Positions 48,477 through 58,947 of a DNA stretch of 64,000 nucleotides are shown here, in pieces. The DNA is from Marsupella aquatica (Eukaryota > Marchantiophyta), in assembly GCA_973895155.1 (NCBI GenBank), contig OZ316891.1, positions 5,952,001 through 6,016,000 on the forward strand. The letters run 5' to 3'. How positions within the stretch are numbered: the first letter of the stretch is position 1; every line of letters starts with the position of its first letter. The notes beneath the pieces are model-generated. The model was not told where the DNA came from. It was given only the letters and a program-made list of their open reading frames with translations, and did not search any database. Made by a program: the position numbers and the translations under genes.

Positions 48477-51400
48477 ATGGCCAGGAATAAGGTAAACAGT
48501 CCATCTTGCAGTGTGGACTCTTGAAATGACAAACTTGTGGCAGACCCTGCGGTTACCTTCGTTGTTGTGGACCGAATTACATCAATTTTTGTGATTGTTT
48601 TCAAGGACGATGAGTAACAACTTGTAATGTCACAGGAGACTTTGGTTCTACTGCTGGACGTTGGCCCGACAATGCACCAACATCTTGAGTACATGTGCAA
48701 AGCTGTCTCTGCTCTAGTGCATAGAAAGGTATGCCTCCTTGTTCCGCATTCATGTTGGTTATTATCTTGCTGCTCTTGAATCTATGCGATTTGAAACAAT
48801 GGTCATCATAATTTTTACAGCTCCACTAGAGAAACTACCTCTGGTGGACGTATATAACTGGCTTACAACATCTTTACATAAACCTCTTTGCTAATGGAGC
48901 TTCCATTCTTTACAGCTGGTTCACAATAAATTCGATGAAGTGGCAGTGGTATACTTCGGCGCGGACGGTAAGCCTAATTTCATTTCTAAGAAATGTCGGC
49001 CATTTGTGATACAATCTTTGTTGACTGCTCCCGAGTATTTTAGAACATAGATCGTTTTCTCTTCTACGTTTCTGCGTCATTTCTGAAAACTTTCTTGATG
49101 CAAGATTGTAGGTTTTGTGATTCGGCAATGTAGAGAGGCTAACTCCCATCGCAGTTGATTTTAATGGAAAGTGATTTGGTCTTGGCTAATCACATTGGCT
49201 CTCTTTTCTGAGATTTGGGCTTCCTTGCAGACACCAACAATGCGCTTAGTGAGACACTTGATGGCTACGAAAATATTGTGGTTTCTCGCCCCATCTCTGT
49301 GATCTCGGAGGATTTAGCGCAAACGGTGGATAGTCTGCCAAGGGGTTTCGGCCTTAGTGACTGTATCCTCATTGATTATGCACTGCATCTTCATCTCTTG
49401 AAAACGTAATCGATACTTGTGTTTTCATTCTTTGGAGGCAAGTTTGTTTGTTCATCCTTAATTTCCAACAGTTGTCAGTGCGGTTGTGGTAGGAATGGAT
49501 ATGATTGTCACCAAATTGGGACCCAATTCAAAAGGTAATAAGCGACTCTGCTTAATCACGGATGGGGAGACTCTTGTGAAAGAGCCTGATGAAGGGACTA
49601 AGGAGGATCAAGTGATCACATTAGCTGGTCAGATGCAGCAGCTGGGTGTAAGTATGGATGCAGTGGTAATTCGACTGAGAGGTCCTAGTAATTCATTGCA
49701 GTCCAAATCTAGTCAAGAGAATGAGTTTCTCCTTCGGAAATTCGCATCATGCACCAAGGGAGAGCTAATCCTCACCGAGACTTACACGTCTCTTCTTGGA
49801 GCTATAAGAACTCGACAAGTGTCTCCCACAACTATTTACCGAGGAGATTTGGAGCTGACACCAAACATGTCAGTGAAGGTAGTGGCCCTCTCGTCAATTC
49901 TGTGAAGACGGATTGCTTCGAAATCTACGTTCATCACATTTCCACATTTTCTCGAATGTGTGTTGTCTACATAAAGATGAGCATTTTTGCTTGGTAGGAA
50001 GTGGTGGCTTACAGCCTGGAAGGTGCTAGAAGGACTAAGTAATACTTCATCTATCGGAAAGCTTTCAGAGGCACTTTGTTTTATTTGACAAAGAGAATAC
50101 TAGGTTGGGATACAGTTTGCATAGAGCAGCAAGAAGTTTGGTCCCTTGAACAGGTGTGTATGGTCTCGTGAAAGAAGTTCATCACTAATTTATGGCCAGA
50201 AATGGGCTTCTTATGCATCATATCCTGAAAATCAAATTTCAAATTCAGGAAATGTTGTACTCTGATGGCGAATGATTCAATGATAGAACCTGGTGGAGAA
50301 ACAGATGACTTTTTTCTCTTGTGACAGTCCCTGAAGTTAGTGGCCTCATCTGACTGGATTTTATTAAACAAGGATGTTGTAACTTGATTAGCAGGTATGG
50401 GTCTATAAGAAAGTCAGCCCAGAAAGATTACCATTCTTGAAATTATACTCAGATGAGGATCGTAGCGGAAACCCACTTGCAACTCATACGGTTATGTTGC
50501 AAACTGACTACAAAGGCGAGGGCAATCGTGATGCACCTCCAGAGCAGCGAGTCAAGGCATACAAATATGGTCCTCAGTTTGTTCCTATCTCCTCGAAAGA
50601 GGAGGAATTTCTGAAATTCAAGACTGAGAAGGGTCTCAAGGTTATTGGATTCACCGATTCCTCCAATGTTCCTAGGTCAGTAACCACCTTTTTGCTCTCC
50701 CGTTCTCTAACTTTTGCTTCTCGTTCATTCGGGAAATTTTACTACAATCCTGCACCCATCTAATATAAGAAAATTCGTGCTTGAAACACTCAGACACTAC
50801 TATATGAAGGAGGCCAATGTATTCGTACCTGAGCCAGGAAATGCAAGGTCTGCCGTAGCAGTCTCAAGCCTTGTTAGAGCAATGGCAGAAACTCGGAAGG
50901 TTGCCATTGTTCGCTGTGTGTGGAGAGCAGGACAAACAAGTGTTGTCCTAGGGGTTCTGACACCAAATCCGTCCAATGAGGATGACGTTGTAAGCTGCTT
51001 GTTTTTCGTCGTTCAATGTGTGTCTTACAGTAGATTCCAACTTCTCTTGTAATTTCTACGTCAAGTTTGGATTAGGTCTTGTGGATTGCAAAATTTAATC
51101 ATTCCTCGTTATATATGGATAAGCACCCTCGTTCTCATGAGTTTACAAATTGCAGGTTTTACTGAGAATGTAAGGGTCCATTCAGATTGAGGATGCTGAG
51201 TTTGATACCTTGAGGAAGATAGGCTTCTCATGGAAACATGTTGCAAAACTTCTCGGTTGAGCTTGGTTGAAACGATTCTAAGCTGGGTCTTTCTATTCAG
51301 GCTGATTGTTTCTACTTCAACATTTTGCCATTCCATGAAGATCTACGTCAGTACGTATTTGCCTCATTCAATAACCTTCCAGCTACTCATCAGCCAACTA

Positions 51401-53058
51401 ATATCCAGCAAGAGGCAGCCGATGCCCTCGTACAAATGATGGATCTAGCCCCCTTTACCCTCGAGGAGATGTTGAGACCAGAGCGGACAGTGAACCCTGT
51501 TCTTCAGGTGTGTTTGTTTCTTCTTTGATCTTCACAATCTGAATATATACAACCTCTTCATGGTTACCTTTTCCTTGATTGGATGGCATAACACGGGTTG
51601 TCCTTGTCCAGCGTTTCTACAGTTTCCTCCACCTGAAGTCCGTGGACCCTGATGCAAGAGTCCCACCTTTAGATGGTGCACTAGCGAGGATTGTGGAGCC
51701 AGATCAAAGTTATCTTGCTGCAAACGAGTCTTCATTACAAAGTTTCTCTCAACAATTTACTCTTAGTTACAACACACAGGTTTGTCTACTGTCCTGCACA
51801 TTTATCAGAATTGGTCAACTTCCTACCTTCAGATTGATTGCTGTGGTCTTTTCTTTAAACGATCTGGCTTACAAGGAGACCTTGTATTACTTTATTGCTA
51901 CCTTACATATTAACCTATCAGTGGCCTTCACTTGAGCAAGAACTATATCTTCTTGGCACAAGTTGCCAGTAGTTTTTCCAGTAGACTCAAATGGATCAAA
52001 GTCCATTTTCATTTGTGTGAATTGGGACGTATGGTGCAGAAGGAAAAGGGACGTAGATTTTGGCGGGAGGGCCTGGAAGAAGGGGAAGCTAGACCTCTGC
52101 TCCTGGAACCAGGAGAGGACCCTCCGCAGTTAGAAGATCAGAAACCCCTATCCCTCGACTTCCTGACCGACAAGAAAGTGGAAGATGTTGGAAGCGTGAA
52201 CCCAGTTGAAGACTTTGAGGCTATGCTTGCTCGTCGGGATAGTGATCAATGGATACCTAAGGCTATGAAAGGAATGAAAAAGATTATCTCTGACCTCCTG
52301 AGTTCGGCCTACAATGGGAACACATTCGATAAGGCAATGGCTTGCCTCGTTGCTCTACGAGCAGGCTGTGTCATCCACGAAGTAGGTTTCTAGGGTGCAT
52401 ATTTCCAAGATGTTGGTTCATGTAATTGCCAGTCTGTTGCATTACTTTGTACCTAGCATTAATTAATTACACTATTTTTTCATTCATTAGTTCGCCTTAT
52501 TCAGATTATAATCTGCAGACGCTGCCTTGTTGGTAAGTGTTTAGGGTTCATGAGTCAAATCAGAGATTGCGATGAAGGGCTTACAATTACTTCAGTGAAT
52601 GCATGTAGACTGGCCTAATTGTATTCTGTTTTCAATGGTTGCTGTTTGTCAATAGGAGCCTAAGGACTTCAACTCATTCCTCGAAGAAATAGCTGAGAAG
52701 TGCCGGAGTAAGAGGCTAAGTGATTTCTGGCAACTAGTCGTTCAAAAAAACATCTCTCTCATCAGCAAAGAGGAAACACCCGACAGGTACAATGCTGATT
52801 TTATTAGAAACATGCTATGCTAGTGCATTTGCTCTTTGGATTCTCTTAGTCTTTCTTTCCCTTTCTTGGAGTCATTCGTTCCACGAGTCTTACGGTGACC
52901 TGCTGCTTTCTAATTCTGATTGTTTCTGCTCTCTGCGTACCAGCGAGGTCACGCAAGACGAGGCAGCGTCGTTTTTGAGCGGCCGGACAAATGAAACTAA
53001 GGACATCAAAGAGGAGGAAATCGATGAAATGGAAGCTCTCTTTGATGACATAATCTGA
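48477..53058 (+). CDS. KU80: KU80 DNA end-binding subunit (non-homologous end joining), 12 exons
   Basis: Exons: 48477-48491, 48636-48728, 48916-48967, 49231-49362, 49472-49878, 50395-50675, 50794-50989, 51301-51507, 51612-51779, 52040-52381, 52656-52786, 52944-53058; all GT-AG, phases agree, 712 residues. The start MARNK equals the plant KU80 start (Arabidopsis MARNR). A von Willebrand A-type domain (LLLDVGPTM, VVGMDMIV, CLITDGET) is followed by the Ku beta-barrel (YRGDLELTPN, KAYKYGPQFVPIS, LKVIGFTDSSNVPR, VAIVRCVWR, FYFNILPF), then the C-terminal arm (NPVEDFEAMLARRD) and a helical C-terminal domain. With KU70 it forms a ring that loads onto double-strand ends in the nucleus, starts end joining and protects telomeres. 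The last residues, EEEIDEMEALFDDII, resemble the animal KU80 tail that recruits DNA-PKcs and are unlike Arabidopsis KU80. A frame open from ATG 48339 could add 46 N-terminal residues; I prefer MARNK by homology. Confidence 0.95.
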
Positions 53059-53843
53059 GGCGTTGCCCTGTGGAGTTTTCCACATGTGAGAAGAAAGGTG
53101 TCAAGAAATGGATATTGTACATAATTTCGAAACAGAACAAAGCACGCCCGAGCTTATATGAGTCTTCAAGCAGCAAGCGGTCATTTTGGGTAGAACTCAA
53201 TTACTTCATAAGTTCCGGGAATTTTCTCTTGGGTGTCTCATGAATTTTGTTCATGTCCCAGGAAGATGAACCAATTGTATTAGGAATTGATAGGTACTGC
53301 GTGACCATACATGAATACTCTGATTGACTTGCGGAATTGACAAGATGTTGGCCAAAACCTCGAGTTGTACCAGAAATCATAACAAGAGTCCATCTTTGGC
53401 GGAATATTCAGAAGTAAAAGGATTTGGCGTTGTGACTCAGCAGCGATTTTCAGTCCACAGCTTCAAGATCTGTGGCTGCAGGGTCCCGAATTTCTCATTA
53501 GCCCATGTGATTGTTCTGACCACAATCTCCGTGTGAATGTTTCTCCAAATGTAAAAGCTAACGCAAACAAGACAGTATAGCTTTCCTCTGCTCACAACGA
53601 TAACATTTAGGCAAAACCTCTGACCAGAACACGACCACCAGAAGAAAGCGAATCCCATCTAGTTTTCCTCCGTTCACAGACATGACATCAACGCAAGGAC
53701 TGTAAGTGCAACACGATCACCTGAAGAAAACGAATGGGGATGATGCTGCAACCTGGCCACACCGAAGGCTATGGGTAACGACTCCTGATCTTGTGTAGTC
53801 TCTATAAGTATCTGTCACTGCAAAAGAGTTGCTGCATCTACCA

Positions 53844-53948
53844 GAAGCATTATCGCTTTGGAGGAATCGGTGAATTCACCGATTCACCGATTCCTCCAAT
53901 GTTCAAAATTCGCTACAACTGGAAGCATTATCGCTTTGAAATTCTCTG
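53844..53948 (+). repeat. Perfect hairpin containing a copied piece of KU80 exon 6, flanked by direct repeats
   Basis: Arms 53860-53875 and 53882-53897 are perfect 16-bp inverted repeats around a 6-nt loop; two further flanking A-T pairs bring the stem to 18 bp. The 24 nt at 53881-53904 are identical to KU80 exon 6 positions 50648-50671. A 17-nt direct repeat (GAAGCATTATCGCTTTG) brackets the structure at 53844-53860 and 53932-53948. The left arm is thus antisense to KU80 mRNA. Confidence 0.9.
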
Positions 53949-54329
53949 TCAACCCCATTAGAAAGGAGTCCTTGTCTTACATGCCTGCGTGTATGCCCTC
54001 TTCAGGGGTACGATCGAAACCTAACAAATATGTACAACTACAAAATCCTGCTACCTAAAATTATCTCTGTGGAACTCCTTGAAAGCGAATCACGATGCTT
54101 TGGCCGACGTTTCTTTCTGAGTAGACGTCCCTCTCTCCTCGGAAACCATCTTCTCACCTACGTATTACCCTTGCACTCATTCTCCCCCTGCGTCCCAACA
54201 GTTTTCTATATTCCTGAGGTCCTACTCTCTCATCTTTTCCAATTGTAGTCTCTTATCTCTTCTACTTGAACCCTCGTTCTCTTTCTAGTGCAAACTTGCC
54301 CCTTTCCTACAAGCGTATTAACAGAGGAG

Positions 54330-54500
54330 CAGGTGGGGAGAGAGAAGCTTTGGGGGTGTAGCGGTGGAGTATTAATTGTCTCCTCTGTCGCTGGCTGGCC
54401 ACTGTGTGACCCCGATTTAATGCTCCTTTCCTCCAAGGTACAGGATCCTCTGGCACAGGATCCTCTGGCTGGATCCCTGTGGGCTACCCTACAGTCATGC
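54330..54500 (+). mobile_element. Possible SINE-like dispersed repeat, copy C
   Basis: GGGGGTGTAGCGGTGG (A-box-like) then TCTCCTC, CTGGCCACTGTGTGACC, CCGATTTAATGCTCC and GTGGGCTACCCTACAG, in the same order as copies A and B. It also holds a small internal CAGGATCCTCTGG duplication. Noncoding. Confidence 0.35.
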
Positions 54501-54932
54501 ATACTCCGATGATAATCGTACAGGATGGATGGATTTCCTACTCGGTTCCAAGGAAAAAGAGGAGCAGCTGGGGAAAGTGACGCGCACCCCATTTCACAGA
54601 AACGAGGACATTGTAATTCGAAGAGAAAGGAGTCCTCCAACACCATCTCTCTCTGTCCCGTTAACTGACTTTGGAAAGGAACGAAGTAAGGCACTTCACA
54701 TGATTCAATTGTACCGGCATGCCGGGTCCAATCCACCAGTCAGTCCTGAGTGGTTCGACTAGGGTAAGCTAGAAGCAGTCAACTGAGCAAAACCTTGTCA
54801 TGACACATTGAACCACCTATTTCGCCATCCAGCCGTCTGAGAAGCACTTTTATAGCCATGTTTCTCAGCGCAGTTCAATTTCTAGCAGACAAAAATCGTT
54901 CTCGCTCTCTCCTTCCTGAAAAGCATTGCAGC

Positions 54933-55475
54933 TCATCCTCGAAAGCTGTTGCCAAATATGCCGTGGCCTTGAGGGGACGAGAAGTTGGGCAGCAGCAGCT
55001 TGGAATTGGACGGGTCAGGGACCCACTGCACTCTGCTCATGTTAGGGTTCTCCACAAAAGTCATGGTGAACTGGCCGACCTTCTCTAGCTGCCCTTTCTT
55101 CCCTGCTCGCAACACCATGTTGCTCTTCTGGTACGAGAAGAGCCCATTTGTGAGGCGGACGACGTCGCTGGGCTGGAAGGCTTCGCATTCCGGGCCCCAT
55201 AGCTGGAGATGCACGGCTGCAGTCGAGTCTGCCACCAACGCCACAGACACAAGGGGACCCCCCTCTCCGCTCATCCTCGAGGCCTGGCCCTTCTCGAGGA
55301 TGATGAACTTCGTGTGCACATTGCTGCTCACGGAGGGTCGCAAATCGCGCAGCTCACAGAGCTTGGGCGCTGGTACTTGCTGCAGCTGTTGTAGTTGCTG
55401 TTGTAATTGTTGCTGTTGCTGAAGCTGAAGCTGCTGGGCTGGTGCTGCCAATGTCGACCCTGCAGACTGCTGCAT
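54933..55475 (-). CDS. SOSS-B/NABP-type single-stranded DNA-binding protein (OB fold)
   Basis: First in-frame ATG is at 55475, giving 180 residues in one exon; the open frame extends 32 codons upstream without another ATG. A Gln-rich N-terminus (about residues 14-34) precedes the OB-fold: LRDLRPS, NVHTKFIILEKG, VSVALVADSTAAVHLQLWG, VVRLTNGLFSYQKSNMVLRAG, GQFTMTFVENPNMSRVQW. These blocks match plant and animal SOSS-B1/hSSB1. In animals this protein binds single strands at breaks and assists ATM signalling, resection and Integrator; the plant role is less known. The C-terminus is short and Ser/Gly-containing. It is convergent with KU80 (1.9 kb between stops), so the two break-response genes are neighbours but not co-transcribed. 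The long Gln tract is absent from the compact Arabidopsis relative and may be lineage-specific. Confidence 0.92.
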   Translation of the reverse strand: MQQSAGSTLAAPAQQLQLQQQQQLQQQLQQLQQVPAPKLCELRDLRPSVSSNVHTKFIILEKGQASRMSGEGGPLVSVALVADSTAAVHLQLWGPECEAFQPSDVVRLTNGLFSYQKSNMVLRAGKKGQLEKVGQFTMTFVENPNMSRVQWVPDPSNSKLLLPNFSSPQGHGIFGNSFRG

Positions 55476-55619
55476 TGTCTCTCTTTCAATTGGATTTCTT
55501 CCGAATTCGTCCGAGCTGCCTGCGTCTCTTGGGCTCCTCCTTCCTGCCTCTGGATTTACAGTTCTGTGCAAGACCTCTAACGCTTTCTCTCTGGAGAAAC
55601 AGTGCTACCTACAGAGTAC

Positions 55620-55900
55620 CTGCCTTTCCCTTGTCTGGTTAAAGATCAAGCTTCCTTCTCTTCTTGTGCTTCCTTCCACGTCTGTCCTATGCTTCTCTCG
55701 TGCTTCTTTCCACCTCACACTTCCACTCTTCTCTTCTGCTTCTCTTGTGCTCCTTTCCACCTCTGTCTTCTCTTCTTCTTGGAGGCAATTACTATTCTCC
55801 GTAAGGCACTTCCCTGCTTCTCTGCTGCTTTTCTTGAGCTCCTTTCCACCTCTGTCTTCTCTTCTTCTTGGAGGCAATTACTATTCTCCCCTAAGGATGA
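55620..55900. repeat. CT-rich repeated leader-like sequence
   Basis: TTCTTCTTGGAGGCAATTACTATTCTCC occurs as two near-identical copies (about 55773-55800 and 55862-55889), embedded in a TTCCACCTCTGTCTTCTC-type pyrimidine-rich array upstream of SOSS-B. It may be part of that gene's promoter or leader. Confidence 0.65.
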
Positions 55901-56046
55901 GGCTTCTAGTGTTAGAGAGGGTCATTGTAACATGCGAGTAAACACTATTTTTTTTGTTTTTACTCACTAATAAAATTAAGATTGTTCATCACTATTAATC
56001 CTAAACTATAATACAAGGTTGCGCCCTTTTATACCCTGGTCGTCAT

Positions 56047-56209
56047 TCAAATATAGAGTGTCCAAAAAAAGATTCCAGCAAAAGAAGAAGAAATAAATAA
56101 AAGATAATAAAGTTTAGTGTGAATGAAAAGGGAAGGAACACTCTGCAAAAAGGAAACTGTGAAATCTCAAATATAGAGTGTCCAAAAAAAGATTCCAGCA
56201 AAAGAAGAA
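56047..56209. repeat. 43-nt exact direct repeat, 120 bp apart
   Basis: The segment starting TCAAATATAGAGTGTCC is identical at 56047-56089 and 56167-56209. The first copy follows an ACTATAATACAAGGTTGCGCC block that also occurs at 58948. Confidence 0.9.
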
Positions 56210-56819
56210 ACTCATGCCCACCGGGTGAGTGCTGTCACCACCCCCCTCTCATGGGCAAGCATACAAACGTTTACAATAAGGTTTGAACACTAGTGACAAG
56301 GTGACAAGGGCAAATGTTTCCACAACGAAACCGACCACATGCACTAGGGGAGGAAAACAAACAACACAAGCAACAACAAGTGACACACAAAATATTGGAA
56401 CCTTAAGCCAAATCCATATCTCTTGGTGTTTCCCGTAACACATGCAAGCCAGGACAACCCGACCTCCTGCCGTCTGCCCAACTCCTGCCTCCCTGGGACA
56501 AGTGCTACGTTCTCCACCTCACTACTCTGGCTTGAACTTCACTTAATCGGTGCGCTACTCACAAAAGCTACTCAAAAGCATCAAAGCACTACGCTGAGTT
56601 CCCCCCCTCACTACTCCGGGGCTCTCCCCCTAAATACTCAAAACAACACACCAAAGCACCCCTCACGGGGTCACAAGGATGGCGGCCACCCTAGTGGCGC
56701 TGCTAAAACCCTTCACGAAAGAAACCCCTAATCCTAAAGCATGCAGCACACACATGCTCCTAAAACCCTAATCTAACTATGGGACCGACGGTGCCTTTGA
56801 CCGCAAAAAATGCAAGGGA

Positions 56820-57745
56820 CCCCACAATTGCCGAAACTTGGTGCCACTATGATTTCACCTCTGAGCTCACCTCTGGGTAGCCCTGCTCCCCCTGATCATG
56901 AATCACCAAACTGCTCCCAAAACGGACGTCGAACGACCAAGTTATGGTCGTTTCAGTATCACTTACATACCAACTTCGCCGGGCCCTAACTTACTCATCT
57001 TGGCTCCGTTTGAGGAGCGCCGCCTCTTGTTGGAATCAGCTCCGCGAGCTCTTTCCAACAAGCCCGTGAGTGCACATTTCCAAAAAGTTTCACAATCCCG
57101 AGGTCGTACGGCTACCCTAGTCCTCCTCCTCCTCACTCACGGTGCCCTAGCTTGAGCCCCGTGAGTTGGTCTCCTCATTAGTCTTCCTCACTCACGGTGC
57201 CCTGGCTTGATCCCCGTGAGTTGGTCTCCTCATCAGTCTTCCTCACTCACGGTGCCCTGGCTTGAGCCCCGTGAGTTGGTCTCCTCATCGCTCTCCACTG
57301 GTCCACCATAAAAGGAGGGGCCCCTACAATTGTCGAAACTAAAATTTTCTCAGAATTCATTTCTGAAAACATATCTGAGGAGCCCTCCTCTTCCTGATCA
57401 CGGCTCCGTAAACGGTGCACAAAACGGAGGTCAAACGGCCAAGATATGGTCGTTTAAGTTTTCACGGGGCACCGTCTCCCTCCGTTTCGTCCGTACAACA
57501 CCAGGGGGCCCCGGCTTTGCAAAACACGGAACACGGATCACGGGTTCCCCGTATGTGCTGCTACCTCCTCTTTCCCTTGCAAAGCCGGGACCTCCTGCCG
57601 TACGGACGTCCGTACGGCCTCAAAACTCCCGTATTCTCAAAAAAACGCGATCTGTTGTATCTCCCCCGTCTTAGCTCCGTTTTGGCCGTGTAACACATCG
57701 TTGGATTCAGCTCGGCGAGCTCTTTCCAACAAGCCCGTAGACTCC
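56820..57745. repeat. Large internal duplication with conserved CGTTT motifs
   Basis: Two diverged copies share ACAATTG-CGAAACT, CTGATCA, AAAACGGA-GTC-AACG, ATGGTCGTTT and GAGCTCTTTCCAACAAGCCCGT in order: about 56823-57072 and 57326-57742. The spacing differs because the first copy is followed by a 55-bp array (57131-57290). No gene recognised. It resembles internal noncoding parts of plant transposons but I cannot name the family. Confidence 0.65.
57131..57290. repeat. 55-bp tandem repeat, about three copies
   Basis: Units at 57131, 57186 and 57241 begin CCTCACTCACGGTGCCCT and contain CCCCGTGAGTTGGTCTCCTC; the third is slightly incomplete. Confidence 0.9.
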
Positions 57746-58947
57746 TGATTTTGAGATGGTTGAAAATCTGATGTTCATACAACCAGGGTCCGTACACATG
57801 TTGAAAGCAAGCACAAGAGTGAAAGGGTTTAGGGTTTAGGTATGGATGGAAACCCCACAAGTGAGAATAGAGAAAAAGGGAATGAAGAAAGTGTGAGGGC
57901 CCCTTCTACGGTGGCCCTTCTACGGTGGGGAAGAGAAAGAGAGCAAAAAAACATGTGAGGACCACACAAAGGGTGAAGGGGAACACAAGTGTGGGAACCC
58001 CTTCCTTCTAAGGGTCCTCCCACCATCACTACTCCAAGATTGCCTAGTTTGCCGTTTTACGGGCGTTGAGGTCCCTCGAGATATCACTGTTTGATATAGA
58101 CCTCAAATCAACTAGAGAACCTCAGTTTCGCATGGGGCTCATTGAGGGCTTCAAAATGAATCCAAACATGACCATGTTTGGAATAGTACTAGCGTAGCAA
58201 CGTCTGTTTTAAGTTTCAACGTTTTCTATATTTTGGTCATTCTTCCCGTTTTGCGCCTTACGTGGAGCCTCCGACCAGCCCCCACCCCTCCAAGATGCCC
58301 ACACCTTGGCTCCAAGTCCTTGGGCTGCCTTGTGGCCTCCTTGTACCCCCTCAATGGTTCCCTTGTCATCCATCACCGCCCGACACCCTCTCAACTCCGG
58401 CCTTCGGTTGTCGCATCCATTTATTAGAACTAACAAAAATAAAAACTTTGAAAATCTAAACACTTTTACTACACCTACTTGTCTTTCTACTTATATATGC
58501 AATTATAAGTCATCACTAAGTTACTACCAGGTTTGCGGCCCTGTCACACGAGGACCGGGTTCCTACTGGGTTTTTTTTTGTCCTTGCGCATGGAGGCCGG
58601 CCTGACAAAATGCAACAATCCTCTGCCCTAACTCATCTCCAAAAATATTGGAGTTTTTTTAGTTAACAACATATTTTACTTGACAACACCTTTTACTAAG
58701 GATGTCTCATTACTTACACACATATTTCAATTGGCGTAACCACATCTTTGACATAATGTCATCTTTTTAATACTTAACAACATCTTTTATGCCACAGTAT
58801 TTTACCTATTAACAACATCTTTTACGCCATGACATCTTTTACACAATGACATATTTTTACTTAACGACATCTCTGATGCCACTACATATATTTACTTAAC
58901 AACATCTTTTATGGAAAAGTATACGCACAGGTATTGAGCTATTAACT

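Larger units (their letters stand above)
53059..54932. other. Spacer between convergent KU80 and SOSS-B
   Basis: Holds both 3' flanks, the KU80-derived hairpin at 53844-53948 and a possible SINE-like copy at 54330-54500. No further gene recognised; frames at 54230-54736 overlap the repeat. Confidence 0.5.

Noticed and set aside
55476-55571. Longer SOSS-B N-terminus starting at 55571
   Set aside because: That codon is TTG; the first ATG in frame is at 55475.
57131-57290. CRISPR-like array
   Set aside because: Three adjacent 55-bp units without distinct spacers, in a plant nuclear context.
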